Source of the DNA: Branchiostoma belcheri
Taxonomy: Eukaryota > Chordata > Leptocardii > Amphioxiformes > Branchiostomatidae
Reading direction: 5' to 3'
Assembly: GCF_001625305.1 (NCBI RefSeq)
Contig: NW_017802602.1
Coordinates: 3,821,226-3,885,225, forward strand
Length of the DNA stretch: 64,000 bases
The position numbers and the translations under genes were made by a program. A model generated the notes under the pieces. The model was not told the DNA's origin. It made no database searches and saw only the letters and a list, made by a program, of their open reading frames with translations. Position 1 is the stretch's first letter, and each line of letters opens with the position of its first letter. Positions 48,333-60,519 of this stretch are shown piece after piece.

Positions 48333-49306
48333 GCCTGGTGATGGTATTATCCTGTAAACAGCAAAGTTAACCTGGGATATTATATCAATGATATAAATTC
48401 TGAATGATACAGTTGCAATAAGTAGTGGTCAATGACAAACAAAATTGTTATTTTCAAGCTTTGTCAACAACATACGATCATCGGTCTCCAATGTACATGT
48501 TAACTGTCCTTACTTAGTCACTCCTTAGTGTGGATCAATTCAAAAGGTCAGGTCATTTAAACAACACGTAGATTGAAAAACATTCATAATATAGATGTCT
48601 GCAAGAAGATTATGTCTAAATGTTAAACTTTACAGTACAGTCGGATGTCATGACTAAGTTCCTTACCTGACCGTAGTTACGGTATGTGAACTTTGAACGC
48701 CTCTTTTATTCACCAAATCAGTACACTAGCCTGGTCAATGTTTATAAAGTAGGAGCGGTTGTCAAACTGATTAATTGCTACCCCTTTTTGACTTGCATAA
48801 ACTTAATAGACATAGGCCCAGGTAACCCAGCCAACCGTATCAAAGGCATCAAAGGCAAAGAGCCCTGTTACAAAACGGATGGCATCCAGGCTAGAGTTAC
48901 AATTCTTGTATGAAAAAATAACTACTAGTCTAAGATAAGAGTGACGCTTTGTCACATCTTAAAAAAAAAACCTACAGTAAAACAATTCTGAAGTGCATTC
49001 CCATACAGACATTTATCTTCTGGTACAGTATATATTGCACATTATGAAAACTCCTTTCCCTTCTACTGCAAAATAAAATCCAGAGGAAGAGAAGAAAGCT
49101 TTTCTATTATGTAACCTGTTGTGGATTGCTGACTCATAATGTATATATACAGAGTGTCATTCTGTCAATATTCTATTTCTAGGTTTCCCCGCCATTTTGC
49201 AGTATGGTATGGATAAGTCACCTTGTTGACTGGTCTTACAGCAGCGTGGACAATCAGAATGACCAATGGTGACTGTGTGGTCAACCCTGGACCATAGGAA
49301 GACAAG
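48333..49306. promoter_or_regulatory. Upstream region of esterase copy C and 5' flank of the NB-ARC gene
   Basis: The conserved esterase block lies at 48667-48714 (CCTCTTTTATTCACC at 48700-48714; minus-strand donor with exon side at 48667). GGCATCCAGGCTAGAGTTAC follows at about 48882. On the plus strand an acceptor (TCTATTTCTAG|GTTTCC) at about 49182 lies 125 bases before the ATG of the NB-ARC gene, so that gene probably has at least one more upstream untranslated exon. Confidence 0.45.
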
Positions 49307-52300
49307 ATGAGCTGGACAGACAGATTCAACAACCCTGGGTACAAGAACTGGCTACGGGTGGGGATAGCCTTGCAGGTCACCCGAGATGGTCTGGTTCATG
49401 TTGCTTTGCAGGCAGCAAATAAACTGCATGCAGAGCTGAAAGCCAAGCTTGGAGACGGTGTAGAAAACTGCAGTTGTAACACAAAGAAAGGACAGGAATG
49501 TGAGGCAAGTGACATGCAATAATTTCTATTAATCATGTAAGTTGGATATACCTTGTTCTCTTTTAAATTAGTAACACATAGTTTGACTAGTTCTCTGTTC
49601 AATGTCTTAAGCTCATTCAGTCATCATATTTTCTGTCGTATTTAGATCAGTTTCTCTAAATTACAGCTTCCATTTAGTTAAGGGGCCAAGATGAGCTGGG
49701 GTCTGAAATTTTCCTTTAAATACTGGGTATCCCCCATTGTTCTGCTGAAGGAATTACTAGAAAATTCGCTGTTATATCTGTTTCGGTATAACCGCCCTTC
49801 GGCATAACACACCAGCTAACCAGACATTGTTGTTTCAGGATTGTGCGCCATGGCGAGAGGAGTTGAAAAGAAATTACTACATAGGCGAAGCAAGTCGGAT
49901 TGGCTGGTCCAACTGTACTCCCAGCAAGTGGAGCAAGGAACCATGGGAAGTGGCAAAAGTCAGTAGCCAGACCATATCTTCTGTATTTCTATAAGTCCCT
50001 CAAAAATAAATTGATTTATTGTGAGTAACTATGTGAAATTCAGATGTAAATTTGATTCTTCCAACCCTCCAGGTGTTCATGCCCAAGGATCCGACAGCAG
50101 ACAATACTGGTCCTGAGAAGTCAGATCCTGCAGCACTGTTGAACTTCCTTATACACTGCACATACTGCAAGAAATATGTCAGTGTTAAGCCCTCACAAAA
50201 GGTAGGTAATACCATACCTGGTCCTAAATATTTTTCTGTAAGTGCTGTGCAACGAGTCTCATAGTCATAGCACATTATTTTATTTATTGAAAATTCGTAT
50301 TAATAATATCATAATCGTCACCTGAATTCATGTCTGACCAGAAGTACTTTCTTTCATATGTTTATCAAAGGTTATTGAAGTCCGCAATAAGGCTATGCAT
50401 TCCAAGGACCTGACATTTGACCGTCAGACTTTCAACGAGTACATGGACAAAATGGACAGACTGCTGAGGCTGGTCAAAGATCCACTGACACTGGCCGCAG
50501 ACATCACAGCAAAGAAGGCAGCAGATGAGATTTTAAAGGTAGGACGAAAACTTTCTCTTAAACCATGTATGAGACACAAAGCATGCTAGGCTGTACTAGG
50601 CTGTTTCAATGTACTGCATCAATGAATGGAAAACCAGTAGAAATTAGGAAGATAACCAGTAGAAATTAGGAAGATAAGGACTAAATCTTCTTCAACTGTT
50701 GATACCAAAAATACTAGTAATAGTATTCAACATTTTGGGGTTGATTCACTATATTTTTGTTAAATTTAATAAAAGCAAGTGAAGTCAATAACCAAGAAAT
50801 TAAATTGGTGTGGCCTTAATTACAATAAAAGTCATATACTGATGTGATCAACCCTGTTTTGTTTTTTCTACTAGATCAAGAAAGGAGAATTTCACATAGG
50901 TCCCAACAAAGATTGCCTGGATGCCGAGATTCGTGTGCTCAGAGAGTTCATGGGGGAGCAGGAGCAGTTGCTTCAGCTTCATGAGGAACAGTTGGAGGAT
51001 CATGGGACTCGACTCGACACCCTTGAGAAAAGCATACCACCTGTGGAAGAGGTATACGACATGAGAAAGGGAGAGACTGTGCAATACGACAATGTTAAAC
51101 TGATTGTCTTGACTTTTTGTGATGTATTGTGTATTGTAACAATTACTTCTGTATCTACATTTTGTAAATCAGATGAAAACGGTTCAACAGTACAAAACAG
51201 ATTGGCTAACGGCATGCAAAACTGTCTTTTATAGGGTCTATAAACTGCATAGGCAGAGATCTATTGTAACATGACTGTACAAACTTCAAGATGTACAAGA
51301 ATTTTTGAAATCTTTTAGAGAGAAATCATAAATTTTGTATATCATACAGTATATAGTCACTGTAGTACTTTTAATTTAAAAGTTACAATGAATTAAATGC
51401 TTACTGCAATGAACTATAACTTATTCAATACATGCATGTATCTTCCTGAATTAAATGCAGGTTCTACAAACACTACTAGAGGGCCCCATATTGGACATTG
51501 TAAACAACAACCCTGACCTGCAACACTTGAAAGACCAGGCAATGGCACTGTCCACCATCGCACAACAGCTCCAGGACAGACTAGATCAGCTGGAAGAGAC
51601 GGTGGCTGAACATGGGGAACAAATCAGTGATGTACAAGAGAGGCTAGATCAGCTTGAAGTACCATCTAGGAGCACCACATTCTCACGGGGTAGGTTGTTG
51701 TTGTTGTTGTTATCCAGGTTTAGATTATTCTGCTGCCGGTTTCCCTGTCCCAGGGGTGGGCAGCAGTCGGCTGTTCTGGACACCACGCCTCCAGGGCACA
51801 GCACAGTAATAGGGCTTTCCTATGTTAATATATGGGAATTATGTCAAAACAACGTGGTCAACATTCATATACCTGAGTTTTAGACCTTGAAGAACATACA
51901 TTGGCAGGGTAGGCCAACCTCTCAAGTCTCCATTCCCAAAAAATGAAAAAATCCTACGCACCTAAACCATGCGAGAATTCTACCCAAACATTGAGAAGTG
52001 ACCCCTGACCTCTCTGGACAGCTGATGACCGCATGTAAACCTATATCTTCTTCAGCCAGCCAGACAACACAAACATGGCTGCAAGTCTGTTTTTTCACCA
52101 AAATTAAAATACTACAACCCTTACCTATAACATCCAAGTCCAAAACAACAACATTTCCCTTGAAAAAGACTTCTTTACACTCTACATTACATTGCCATCT
52201 CTATATACTAAAACTGGGCCCTCTGCGCCTGCGCTATTACTAACCTTTGCCCTGTCAGGGCGGCCAAGTTCAAGGTCGACAGGTTTCAATCATTTCACAT

Positions 52301-55300
52301 AAACCGGGGAGGGGTTGTTAACAACCATCCCAAGTGTCGAAGATGTCAGACCAGGAATGGTCCCCTGGGAATAAAATCTAGAAACAGGTGTCTGGGGCCC
52401 TTTTCCAGGTCTAGGGCACTAGTCTAAGGCAATTGGCGAGGCCCATAATAATGAGTAAAAAGTAATAAAAACAGAAGGAAAAGTCAAAAGCTGCTCACCC
52501 TGGCATAAGGAAGCTATCTTTCCTCATGCCAGGCCCCTAAAGTTGCATTCAAGTTAGCCTTTTAGCATTTTAGGGACAGTATATTGCATTGTCAATAAAG
52601 AATACAGAAAACTATTAAAAATGGCTAAAAACACTAAAAATCTCAAAATTTCATGGAAAATCTGGGTCCAGTGAGTCAGCTGATGCCTGCTCCTTGCCCA
52701 AATAACTGATTTCAGGGAAATATAAGCCCTTACAGCCTATCTGGACCCCCTCCTCAAATGGGTGCAGGGCACAGCACAGTAATAGGGCTTTCCTATGTTA
52801 ATATATGGGAATTATGTCAAAACAACGTGGTCAACATTCATATACCTGAGTTTTAGACCTTGAAGAACATACATTGGCAGGGTAGGCCAACCTCTCAAGT
52901 CTCCATTCCCAAAAAATGAAAAAATCCTACGCACCTAAACCATGCGAGAATTCTACCCAAACATTGAGAAGTGACCCCTGACCTCTCTGGACAGCTGATG
53001 ACCGCATGTAAACCTATATCTTCTTCAGCCAGCCAGACAACACAAACATGGCTGCAAGTCTGTTTTTTCACCAAAATTAAAATACTACAACCCTTACCTA
53101 TAACATCCAAGTCCAAAACAACAACATTTCCCTTGAAAAAGACTTCTTTACACTCTACATTACATTGCCATCTCTATATACTAAAACTGGGCCCTCTGCG
53201 CCTGCGCTATTACTAACCTTTGCCCTGTCAGGGCACAGCACAGTAATAGGGCTTTCCTATGTTAATATATGGGAATTATGTCAAAACAACGTGGTCAACA
53301 TTCATATACCTGAGTTTTAGACCTTGAAGAACATACATTGGCAGGGTAGGCCAACCTCTCAAGTCTCCATTCCCAAAAAATGAAAAAATCCTACGCACCT
53401 AAACCATGCGAGAATTCTACCCAAACATTGAGAAGTGACCCCTGACCTCTCTGGACAGCTGATGACCGCATGTAAACCTATATCTTCTTCAGCCAGCCAG
53501 ACAACACAAACATGGCTGCAAGTCTGTTTTTTCACCAAAATTAAAATACTACAACCCTTACCTATAACATCCAAGTCCAAAACAACAACATTTCCCTCGA
53601 AAAAGACTTCTTTACACTCTACATTACATTGCCATCTCTATATACTAAAACTGGGCCCTCTGCGCCTGCGCTATTACTAACCTTTGCCCTCCAAAACAAA
53701 ACATTGCACTCTATCCAGGCCACTTCTTCTTTGTCCCATCCACCTGTCCTTACCTATACACTGTACCTAGTCATTGCCATTCATATTAATGCATCACCAG
53801 GCCTTAGATAAGCTATATAAGAGAACAAATATCTTTCTTTGGGTCAAATGCTCCTCACAGTTTATATATTGTTTAAAAACTTATTTAGAGGCAATGCAAT
53901 CTATATTGCCATCAGTTGTCAACAATTGTGACTTAACTGCTAAAATTTATCATTTTACATGTCCATAGTATACATGCATAGCTACTGTTCAGAATTGTGT
54001 TAGGCCTGCTATTATTAATTGAATTCCTTCACCAAAAGAGATCTGACACGTACAGCAATTATTGTTTGTATATTGTTTCTCATTTGAACATATTGTAATA
54101 ATGTATGTCTACACTACTTGTTAAGGTACTGAACTCGATAAGAAGAAAATTCTTATTTAACGTCCACTTCATGGAATGGCTAATCCAATCAGATTTTGTT
54201 GTTTCTAATGCATGAACTAGTTCCATTGTTTCTTTATCCCACTAATTACTGGGTCCCAATGCCACCCCAACTGAACATTTATAATTTTGTTATTCATCTG
54301 TTCTATGCAGGTATGACATTGTGCACCATGGCAATTGTTTTGATCTGTTTGGGTGCCCCTGTCTACTTTTTGCAACCTTCAAAGTCTACAGCTGATGGTA
54401 AGTTTCCCTTTGAATACATGTATGTACAAAGGCTTGATCTGAGATGGTGTTGAAGCTATACCTGAATGTACATGTATGCTCACATCCTGTGTTCAACAAT
54501 TTTGTGACATTTTTATGGACCCATTATTTTCTATACCAAATACCAACACTTTCTCTTGACACAGGAGCATCCCTATTGGCCCTCTTCCCTCGTCGAATGA
54601 AAACATTTGTAGGAAGAGAAGATGTCTTCAGCAGGATTGACACCTGTCTTCAAGGCAACCAGACCTGCCTCATCAAAGGGCTGGGTGGTGTTGGGAAGAC
54701 ATCAGTAGCCATTGAGTACGGACACAGACAGGCTCAGAAGTACCCCAGCGGGGTGTTCTGGCTCAAGTTAGCAAGTAAACCGGACCTGTGTGCCAGTATG
54801 ATTCCGTATAATCAGAGCTTGTCTGTTCTTGTGAGTGGGGATGAACCTGTGAAGAGTAACACTAACAATGATCTGAGGAGCTGTGAGTCTGTTAAGAATC
54901 TACTTAAACTGTACTTGACAAGGTCTGAGGGTTGGCTCTTGGTAGCTGATGAGGCAGCTCGACGGAACATGACAGAACTTGGATCCCTGCTGCCACACAA
55001 CTTGAAAGAAAACATGCATGTTTTGTTGACTTCTCGGGAAGGTCTAATGCTAGATTCACAGAGTATTCCAGTGGTCAATCTTCTGCCATTTAATGAAACT
55101 GAGGCCCAGGAAATGTTTAACAGAACAGTCAGACCAAGCAGCAAGAAAGACAGGAAGGAGATCAAACATCTCGCAGGATCCCTCGGACACCACCCTCTGG
55201 CCTTGCAGTTTGCATTTGCGTACATAAAAGCGACTGATTGCTCGGTTAAAGAATATCATGATAAATATACTCAGGGCAATGCAACGGAGAAGGTAGACTT

Positions 55301-57611
55301 GCTAGATGAAGAGGGCATTGACAGAACGATACGACGACTGTTTGATATTACTTTCCAATACATCTCACAACTGTCTAGCAAGGCTTCTTACTCGCTTAAG
55401 CTTTTAGATATGACATCATTTATGGGCCCAGATTGCATCCCCTGCCCAGAACCTGACAATGAGCATTTTTCAAAACTCATCAATATTTCTGGCAAATTAG
55501 ACAAACTGGATATCAAAAAAATGATCTCAGTCCTCAAAAAATTTTCCCTCGCTTCTGATTGCAGTGCCTTCTATCCTTGTGCTTTCAGTGTGAATAGGAT
55601 AGTACAAGAGGTCATTGTGGCACAAATGAATGAATCCACCAAACTCAGTCATCTAGAAAATGCATTAGAATATTCCACATTGTTACTAAGGCAGAGTGAT
55701 GACACCTCAGTTGTCCAGTCAGAGCTCCTGATGGCTCATGTGCATCATCTGGCCTTAAATGTTGAAAGGTACCAAACAAAAATCTCAGTCAACAGTTCAT
55801 GCATTTTCTTGAATAAGTCTGCCGAGTTTTTCTCCCAATGGGGTGCATGTGCAGAGGCTTACTATTTTCTTCATGTTGAACAGTTACTATTATTCAGACA
55901 TAATTCTACCCTACAGAATCTGTGCTATCACCTTCGTGATCATGTAAACTTTCTTCAGAAAATTCTGCTGCCATGTTTATACAGTGGTAATGTGTCTAGA
56001 TCTTCTGCATTCATGGGAAACATAGCAGAAAACCTGTTTTGGGCAGGGTTAATGCTGGAAAAAAAGTCATCATCATACAGTATTGAAGATGCATGGAGTA
56101 CTTTGTGTTTTGATGTCAAAGAATCATTAGAAAGGACAACTTTGTATATTTATAAGAGTCTATTCCAACTTATCCCAGATGGAAAACTGGCTGACTTAAA
56201 TATGACCGAGATTGCCCCTTCCCTTTTGTTCAAAGATGCTACAGGTTACAGATTACGTATGGAGATCAGGCAGCTGAATAATTACTATGCTCGGGGGTGC
56301 CAAGGATCCACCACATGTACTTTTGATACAAGCATGGTTTGGAACCTTTTTAGATTAACCATTGCTCTTGCAGGGATACCACTTCGGCAGGCAGCTCATG
56401 AGCTGAATTGGTTTTTTGATTTAATTGGGTTTGATACTATAGAATTCTGTTCTCAAGTACCGTGCAGTGACAAATCAACTGCCGATAATGAGGTCATAAT
56501 ATACTGTTGCGATCTGATAGAGACGATCAGAAGTGAATTGCGTGATTTAAGGAGTACTGTTGAGAACTCAACATCAAGTGTTAACATGGTTCTGTTGGAG
56601 TACTATCAGTTAATGGACACATCTACATGTACCAATAGATATTATGAAGTGATGCTAGGGCTGCCCAGGGAGAATAAAGAATTTGATATTCTAGAATTTG
56701 CTTATTATGAAGGAAATGAACTGTTAGGGGATCCAGGAGTTGTGAAAAGTGTCCTGTCTCAGAAAGCGAATGCTGAAAAAGGGAGTAGAAATCCAGGTGC
56801 AGTTTCACCTTTATCATACTTAGCATTCCATCAGCAAGTTAAGTGGAAGTATCAGCTAGCCACTAAGACACGTCAGCTTAGGCAAGCTATTGATGAAAAC
56901 ATAGCTCAAGGGGCTGATGAGGATCAATTAAATGTATTTCCAATCATACAAAACTGCTCAGTTCTGTCAGTTACTTTAGCTGAGGTGGAAAAATACAGTA
57001 AGACCACATTAACGCAACTACGAGTACAAGTACTAGATCAATTTCTCAGCATATTCAAGGTACTGCTAGGTAGTTGTCATAGACTACAGTCAATAAATAA
57101 CAGGATGTTAGATGCGATGGACCTTATCAGGGATAAAAAGGAGATTAAAAAATTTAGAGAAATGTTTATGAAACACATCAGTGACTTCTCACATAGTTTA
57201 AGTGAACTTGTAAAAGTTATTCATGGTAATCACTTTGTGACATCAGACTGTATGTGTTTCTCTCCTTCCATAAGATCAGTTTTTGGCTGTGAGAATGTTT
57301 TTCCATTCATTTTGTGGGTTTGGAATGTTCAACAGATCATGACCAAAAATGTGGACTGTTCACTGGATCATCCGAACCTCAATTTGAGTTGCTTTTCCAA
57401 CTTAATGTCTGGTTCAAAAGAATATGTGAGGAAGACCCTAGAATGTTTCTTCCCATCTAAAGAAAACATGGAAATGCAGTTTGGACAGCCTATTTCTGAT
57501 GGAGGAGAAAATTTTAAGTTTTATCAGAGAGATAGTAAAGTTGTTGGTTTGGCTGACTATTCTTCTACAATAAGACATATAATTCATGATGACCATGACA
57601 GAACTGGTTGA
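49307..57611 (+). CDS. CXorf38-like / coiled-coil / transmembrane / NB-ARC STAND protein (eight coding exons)
   Basis: Exons 49307-49504, 49839-49958, 50073-50201, 50371-50538, 50875-51051, 51461-51689, 54311-54397 and 54565-57611 join in phase to 1384 residues. Residues 1-205 resemble the vertebrate CXorf38 family: YKNW (12-15), a Cys-rich stretch (C55, C57, C65, C68), NCTPSKW (91-97), PWEVAK (101-106), DPAALLNFL and EVRNKAMHS. R154-N-x3-H159 fits the R-x4-6-H motif of HEPN domains. Residues about 206-330 are Glu/Gln/Leu-rich coiled coil. Residues 342-361 form one membrane helix. An NB-ARC NTPase follows: FVGRED (384-389), Walker A GLGGVGKTS (408-416), Walker B WLLVADE (493-499), LLTSR (523-527) and LGHHPLAL (576-583). 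The long C-terminal half has no repeats I recognise. Exon 1 uses a GC donor. A role in innate immune sensing is inference from the STAND architecture. Confidence 0.85.
49771..49817 (-). mobile_element. 3'-tail fragment of the CR1-like element, inverted
   Basis: The minus strand reads AGCTGGTGTGTTATGCCGAA then GGGCGGTTATACCG, which matches the tail at about 9681-9715 (AGCTGGTGTGTTACGCCGAA and GGCGGTTATACCG). It ends 21 bases before coding exon 2 of the NB-ARC gene. Confidence 0.75.
51690..54310. other. Large intron (between coding exons 6 and 7 of the NB-ARC gene)
   Basis: This 2.6-kb intron holds the three 464-bp repeats (separate entry). Between repeats 1 and 2 (52258-52765) is unique sequence with no coding family. 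After the third repeat (53691-54310) the sequence is AT-rich with no exon recognised. Confidence 0.6.
51793..53690. repeat. Three near-identical 464-bp repeats in an intron
   Basis: Copies start with AGGGCACAGCACAGTAATAG at 51793, 52766 and 53230 and end near CTAACCTTTGCCCT. Copies 2 and 3 are directly tandem. Copy 1 is separated by 509 bp of unrelated sequence. I noticed only one base difference in the compared part (CTCGAAAAAG in copy 3 against CTTGAAAAAG), so the duplication is recent or the copies are homogenised. Frames of 73 and 81 codons are repeated with the unit but resemble no protein. GGGCACAGCACAG next to CCTGTCAGGGC suggests short direct repeats at the junctions. Confidence 0.9.
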
Positions 57612-57835
57612 AAACAAAAATCTGTGTAGATTCATATACATGTACATTTGTAGTGCAGGTAGACATCAGAAATATCTGTACAGCTCCAAGTTTACCTGCA
57701 GATGCAGGCTGCTGTATTTCGAGCCCTCCATATACATGTGTACAGTTAACATTCAACTGTCTGATTTATCACTACATACATAATACATGTACAGTACATA
57801 CTCTTTCTTGTATAATGTATTACTAGTATGTATAC

Positions 57836-57841
57836 AATAAA
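57836..57841 (+). terminator. Poly(A) signal of the NB-ARC gene
   Basis: AATAAA within GTATACAATAAAAAAACATT, about 225 bases after the stop codon at 57609-57611. Confidence 0.6.
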
Positions 57842-57891
57842 AAAACATTGAAGTACACAAGGTTGTCCACAATGTACTGTGTGCTAGTGCC

Positions 57892-57897
57892 TTTATT
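57892..57897 (-). terminator. Candidate poly(A) signal of the survivin gene
   Basis: Plus-strand TTTATT (minus-strand AATAAA, overlapping a second copy) about 600 bases after the survivin stop codon. It lies about 50 bp from the convergent signal of the NB-ARC gene. Confidence 0.45.
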
Positions 57898-58500
57898 TAT
57901 TACAAGATACTGAAAAAGCCATCTACATTAAAAATCGCAATTTATGACAATTTTCAAATGCCCACTGTCATTGCTTCATTGTCACAACATAAAAGCTACT
58001 TTGACTAAAGAAAATAAAAAATTAATAGTTTAAAAAGCTGACAGAATAAGATCAGAGACAAAAACAATTCTTGCTGAATGAATTAATAAAAAAAAGTCTA
58101 TAAATAACAGTAAAGTACATGTAACATGTCCTTACAGGTAGACCAGTGGGCTGTATTCCATACTTACTCTTACCTAAAACAAATAAAAACCTCTGCTGCT
58201 ATGATACTCAATGACATTAACTAAGTAATAATTGAAGGTTAATATTCTTCATGGAAAACGGGGCCACCCCATATGTTATGCTTGTTGAACAGAAGCTGCT
58301 GTGGTACCCAATATAGCTGTGATTTGAATTAGAACAATTTGCTCCAATTACACAATTAAAAATCAAGCCGAACCAAACTTTGTCATCCCAGGCCTGAGTA
58401 GATCTATGCCCACTAAAACTAGTTAAAGTCCTCCATTGTTTGAAAGTCTTATAATAATACTGGCATGTTTCGCAGACATGCCAGAACAATAAAAATTGTT

Positions 58501-60369
58501 CTAAAGAAGTTCCATTTGTTCTCTGACGCGCGCAGCCTGCTGTCGAAACTCTTTCACTCTTTCCTCAATCTGTGCTTTCTGGAACATGAAACAAAATATA
58601 CACTCATTTGAAAATGTCTCCTTCAATCCAAACTAATGTATTAATATACTACTGAGTAGTATACAATATATTGTGTTCATCAAACTCTGATGTGTAGACA
58701 AACAAAGACTGTCTTTTTCCCATAGTTGAATTCATATCAGCCACAAACATAGACTAAAGACTCCAGGTGTATATACTACTGCTGTAGGAAACAATAAAGT
58801 AAGCATTTTTATACTATAATATTCTTGGGTAATTGCAATCAATCAAATGATGGAATGAAGTCTCATGATTTATATAAAAATGATAAAAATAAGGTTTATT
58901 TATGTCATTGTTCCTTACTGTTCTGTTCTGCTGTCTCTTGCACTCGAGGTCCAGAAACTCCTTGACGGTGATTTCATCCAGACTTTTGTGGTTCTTCATT
59001 ATCTTTAGTAGGTCACAGTTGGGCTGGTGACGCCTGTGTTCCGCCCTGGTTAGAAAAAAAAGCCATTTCCATATCACTATGTTCTCTTTCATCAAGGGGA
59101 CTTTTAACAGTAGTTCCCATATTTGAGGAAAGCCCCACATTAAAGGATGTCTAAGAATGCACCACACTTAATAAGTAACCAGTTATCGATAGGGGTAAGG
59201 GTCTGGCCAGTTTTAGTGATCATCGAACTTGTTAACCTTATGCAGGCAGAAATACTAATAGTGTAAAACTGGAAGACAGTCAAGTGTATTTTGTTACTTG
59301 ATAACAATATACCACTCCAGTAGATTGGGTGCCAGACTGTTGCCAAACTTGGGGATACTGTCAGTATATGTATTGGCCCTGAGAACAGTCTGTTATGCGG
59401 GCTAATAACGATGCAAATACATTTTTGTACATGTAAGTAGAGAACTGGTAAATAGCGATTTTTCAGTTACAAACAAACAAACAAACAAACAAACAAACAC
59501 CATCAGCTCACCATGGGTCGTCATCAGGCTCCCATCCCTCCAGCTCCTTATAACACACAAAACACCTGACCAGGTCTGGCTGCTGGTCGGTGGGGATGTG
59601 GTAGAACCCAGCGGCTGCCATCTACAGCAGGAGGGAAACACATGCATCAGATTCACAAGTCCTGATCATGAGTTGTTCCTATTTCAGTCAACCTGTGAGC
59701 TTTGTACACCAGAGGACAGGGCTTTCTCCAGCCTTTGCTTTGAACTTCAACAAAATCAAGGTATAATGTTTATGAAGACAAATAATTTCAAATATAGTAT
59801 AAAACATAGTTATTAATATACTATCATAATTCATAGTAAAAAAAGGGAATAAATACTTAGTTTATAATCTTTATTAGGGCTGTGCAGTGATTAATTAAGG
59901 AATACAAACAAGACTTGAAATATTATAAAAGATGTGCCAAAAATTTAGAACCATAATTTGAGTTTTACTTTTAGCCAAAAAAAGCCCCCCCTAGGCCCCT
60001 CCCCAACCACATAATTTGCATATTCAGAAATTATCAGATCGCTAGTTGCTCATATCATACACACACAAATACACGATTCCCTCCAACTATATGTACACAG
60101 AGTACGATGTAACTTCAAGAAGGATGCTGGCGTGCTTTTGCTCACAAAAATAAAGAATTAGCAAGTCCCAATCGTCGACGATATGACTAAAAACATCGTA
60201 ACCCCTTCCCATATACATCTACTTGTACCTTGGATGGAACACACTGGCAGTTGTCGTCAAACGGCCAGTCCTTGAAGGTAGAGAGCCGGTTGTTCTCAGA
60301 ATTCATGCTGAACTCCCACTTTTCAGCTGCTGTACAGGCTGTGCCGGTTTCCATGCTCTTTTTCTCCAT
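58501..60369 (-). CDS. BIRC5: Survivin, baculoviral IAP repeat-containing protein 5 (four coding exons)
   Basis: Exons read 60369-60229, 59621-59512, 59045-58919 and 58578-58501 in phase, giving 151 residues (human survivin has 142). The protein is a subunit of the chromosomal passenger complex with INCENP, borealin and Aurora B, and is also an apoptosis regulator. It has a single BIR domain. [10 protein letters not shown] starts it, [10 protein letters not shown] follows, and the zinc ligands are C67, C70, H87 and C94 in [18 protein letters not shown] and [10 protein letters not shown] (spacing C-x2-C-x16-H-x6-C). The C terminus is a long helix ([20 protein letters not shown]) as in survivin, and there is no RING or CARD. 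The four-exon structure resembles that of vertebrate BIRC5. The start at 60369 gives a 20-residue leader before the BIR. A later ATG (MNSENNRLS, residue 22) is possible. Confidence 0.95.
59468..59500. repeat. (CAAA)n microsatellite in a survivin intron
   Basis: ACAAACAAACAAACAAACAA and similar units, about eight copies, a few bases from the donor of coding exon 2. Confidence 0.9.
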
Positions 60370-60429
60370 TTTTACACGAAAAAAATTCAGTAACGGACGA
60401 CTTTTGACAGGAAGGAGACTCTTTCAAAA

Positions 60430-60519
60430 ATGGCGGTTGCTGGCAGCCTCGGTTTGGAACAAGAAGTGCGCTCTCGTACCCAGAGTGCTTGTGAGCACGA
60501 GCGCTCCTGGCGGAGAAAG
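60430..60519 (+). CDS. Possible first coding exon of a divergent plus-strand gene
   Basis: An ATG in good context (AAAAATGGCGG) opens 30 codons (MAVAGSLGLEQEVRSRTQSA then CEHERSWRRK) that end in phase at a donor (GAAAG|GTAAAC). It lies about 60 bp from the survivin start on the opposite strand, where a bidirectional promoter would place it. No continuing exon was recognised to the right, so it may be a chance frame in the survivin promoter. Confidence 0.25.

Noticed and set aside
51922..53680. Repeated 73- and 81-codon frames
   Set aside because: They repeat only because the 464-bp unit repeats. There is no start context, codon bias or family resemblance, and they lie in an intron.
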